A stretch of DNA of 64,000 bases from Takakia lepidozioides. Lineage: Eukaryota; Streptophyta; Takakiopsida; Takakiales; Takakiaceae. Within the stretch, counting starts at the first letter, position 1; each line of letters begins with the position of its first letter. Positions 62,113 through 64,000 of the stretch are shown here, piece after piece. The position numbers were made by a program, and so were the translations under genes. The notes below the pieces were generated by a model that was given only the letters and a program-made list of their open reading frames with translations, did no database searches and was not told the DNA's origin. The stretch covers positions 38,004,001 through 38,068,000 of the forward strand of contig CM060731.1 in the NCBI GenBank assembly GCA_030704615.1, written 5' to 3'.

Positions 62113-63500
62113 CCAGCTCTTTTCGCTATTTGATCTCAAGGAAGAAGGGAGAATGTTCAGTAAACTAGTGAGGTTGTTGATGCAGGGGCACACACTAGCT
62201 GATACAGGGGCAGCCTGTTTGAGCTCCTCTCGCTCTTGACTCGAGGAAGAAGGGAGAAGGCTAAATGAGACAGTGAGGACTTACGGAGGTAGAGGCAGGA
62301 AAAGGAGGGACATAAATTGCTCAGGTAATTAAGCCTGTTTAACTGAGCTTATGGGAGAGGAGGTCGTATAGTTTTGAGGACCGTTTGCTTCGGCTGTACG
62401 GTTCAATCAATGATCAGACCTGCAAAAGCAACTTCCAAAGAAGTCCACAGATCAGATGAAGCCAAATTTGCAGTTGGAAGCAAAGAGCAGACGAAGCACA
62501 CTCCCGCATGAACGTAAATGCTTCCCTTGTTGATGGACCTTGCGTTCAATGAATGATCAGACCTGCAAACTTCCAACTGCAAGCTTTGTGACTAGTCTCA
62601 GCGGATCTCTTCGCTAGCAACTTGCTGCAAAGAAATCCGTTGAGACTAACACAAAAATTGCTGGTGGAAGCAAAGACATGAAGAGGTTGAGTTTGAGCTA
62701 TTGGATGCTTCTACCATCCGTTTTTCAAGGAATGACCTCTATCCTCGCTGTACGTGTAGCATGCTCATTTGATACAAAATGTCATGAAATGTTTGTTTTT
62801 GGAGTAAGACCCAAGTAAGATGGGTGATGGGGTGACTGTATGATCCTCAAAGTGCACCTGCCCCAGCTCCAGAACAGATAGCTGCTGAAAAAGCCCCATC
62901 TGGTGCATCTGATGAGTTTCACGGATCATGGAATGCACCGGACAGACCTGATCTGGTAAGTGGTGGGAACTTGTGTGGAGGTGATATCGCATGGCCGTGG
63001 GTTTGAATTAACTAGCTCTAGACTTGCTCAGATTCCCTCCTGTACCTAAAATAATGAAGGGGATATGATTAAGGCCACATGGTTTAGGCGAGCAACATTT
63101 TTTTCTTCAAGATTTCATCAGTGTCAGGACAATTCATTTTCATGACAGGGATACTAGAGGGACACTCGAGGGACATTCTATACTAACAAACATCCTCTGG
63201 CTTAGTTGGCTGTATCTTTCTGTTTAATGCTCAGAGTCCATGGTAACCATATTGCTACCAGGTTTAATGACCTTCATCTCCTGTTTTTTTGTCCTTAGTC
63301 AGATGACCTGTGCAATTCTAGCTGGTGAAGGGGGATGGCTTCTAGTCAGTTTTGCTTATATAGATGCTCTTAAGCGATCTTTCTATTTTGTGCATGCTAA
63401 TTTGTAGGATCTCCTCTGCACACCGACGCAACCAGCCCTGAGATTGTGGGGAGCCCTTCTAGGAGGTTTCCACCCGGACAGAACCATCTTCCTGGCTCTC
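62113..63500. other. Unassigned sequence with short direct and inverted repeats
   Basis: GTTCAAT-AATGATCAGACCTGCAAA occurs at about 62401 and 62548. AGTCTCAGCGGATCTCTT (62594) is complementary, with a few mismatches, to AAGAAATCCGTTGAGACT (62629). These could fold, but no gene is recognised. Confidence 0.4.
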
Positions 63501-63527
63501 GATCGCACATATACGTACAGGGGAGGC

Positions 63528-63610
63528 TTTTTCTTGTAGTTCTCATAAGGATGCCCTACCCCTATACGAGAGTTCAAGGGCTAGGAATTCTTATGAGAAC
63601 ACCAGAAAAA
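63528..63610. repeat. Imperfect inverted repeat
   Basis: Arm TTTTTCTTGTAGTTCTCATAAG without gaps (63528-63549) pairs with 63590-63610 (CTTATGAGAACACCAGAAAAA) apart from a few mismatches, loop about 40 bases. Confidence 0.65.
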
Positions 63611-63801
63611 TCCTCCCAGTCGCAAAGAATGGAGAAATGCTTTCCTTCAGGTTTCATATTTTTTCAGATTATGGGATTCCCTATCGATGTCGATTTACTG
63701 TTGATAGCAGGTTACACCAAAAATACCTGCTGGGAGATAAGCTCCAGGACGAAGCCTCACTCCATCGGTAATTATACTCACAGCCCTACCTCTTTTGCTC
63801 A

Positions 63802-63990
63802 GGATCCCTCTTCGTGTCCCCTGGATCTGTATGTGTATGGACATTAGTCTGTTCTCCTCTGCCTGCTTGCTCAATCCCGCAGCTAGTCTCCTCTTCTTAA
63901 TTTTAGTGTCTTTCCATGAGTAATTAAACTGCCCATCAGACATATTTTGCTAATGGATCCCTCTTTTGGTCCCTAGATCTGTATGTGTAT
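63802..63990. repeat. Direct repeat pair near the window end
   Basis: GGATCCCTCTT…GATCTGTATGTGTATG occurs at 63802-63839 and 63955-63990, 153 bp apart. It may continue past the window. Confidence 0.6.
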
Positions 63991-64000
63991 GTATTCTCTT

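Noticed and set aside
62110-62160. A 16-codon ORF after the TATA box as a gene
   Set aside because: Too short and without any supporting conservation in the window.

Overview
The window looks like repeat-rich nuclear DNA of a large plant-type (streptophyte) genome. Almost everything recognisable is LTR retrotransposon, with tRNA-derived SINEs, minisatellites, and at most one broken, possibly cellular gene. The order within plants cannot be fixed from the sequence. DNA methyltransferases inside retrotransposons have been reported in charophyte algae and dinoflagellates, so a charophyte or seed-free plant is my guess, not a finding.

Two Ty3/gypsy families dominate. Family T has roughly 0.9-1.1 kb LTRs (TGTTAG...GACA) filled with a 10-11 bp 'ggctgtgact/ggctgtgtcg' tandem repeat. 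Its PBS fits a tRNA ending GTCGCCA (tRNA-Arg-like). It encodes gag-protease-RT-RNase H-integrase, then a second internal tandem repeat, a conserved ~330 aa ORF ('ORFX') and a very long extra ORF ('aORF', ~1,100 aa, coiled coil) that ends just before the polypurine tract. Copies: A (1-2926, minus, internally deleted), B (3107-15880, minus, nearly full length), C (16453-19075, minus, related subfamily), D (19076-33160, plus, mosaic), E (25763-31152, minus, embedded in D) and F (45463-49680, minus, truncated).

Family M is the exciting part. G1 (33161-40619) and G2 (50506-56647), both on plus, carry a complete C5-cytosine DNA methyltransferase domain between protease and reverse transcriptase, in one reading frame with them, and a PHD finger at the C-terminus of integrase. 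In both copies the methyltransferase is separated from RT by a UAG followed by CAA CCA, which matches the TMV-type leaky-stop context UAG-CAR-YYA. This suggests that the enzyme is made as gag-side product and RT-integrase by readthrough. Both copies are decayed, largely by C-to-T changes that create TAG/TGA.

Between G1 and F lie a 120-bp tandem array (40618-41390), a hairpin-dense GC-rich minisatellite with long G-runs (41395-42160), a TATA promoter and a frameshifted RING-finger gene (42627-45084). A small inversion (49681-50277) joins the F LTR, a Ty1/copia fragment and G2. The last 7 kb (56648-64000) has no recognisable protein gene. It holds two SINEs with target duplications, a 658-bp tandem duplication, a strong hairpin upstream of a TATA box, and otherwise unassigned sequence.
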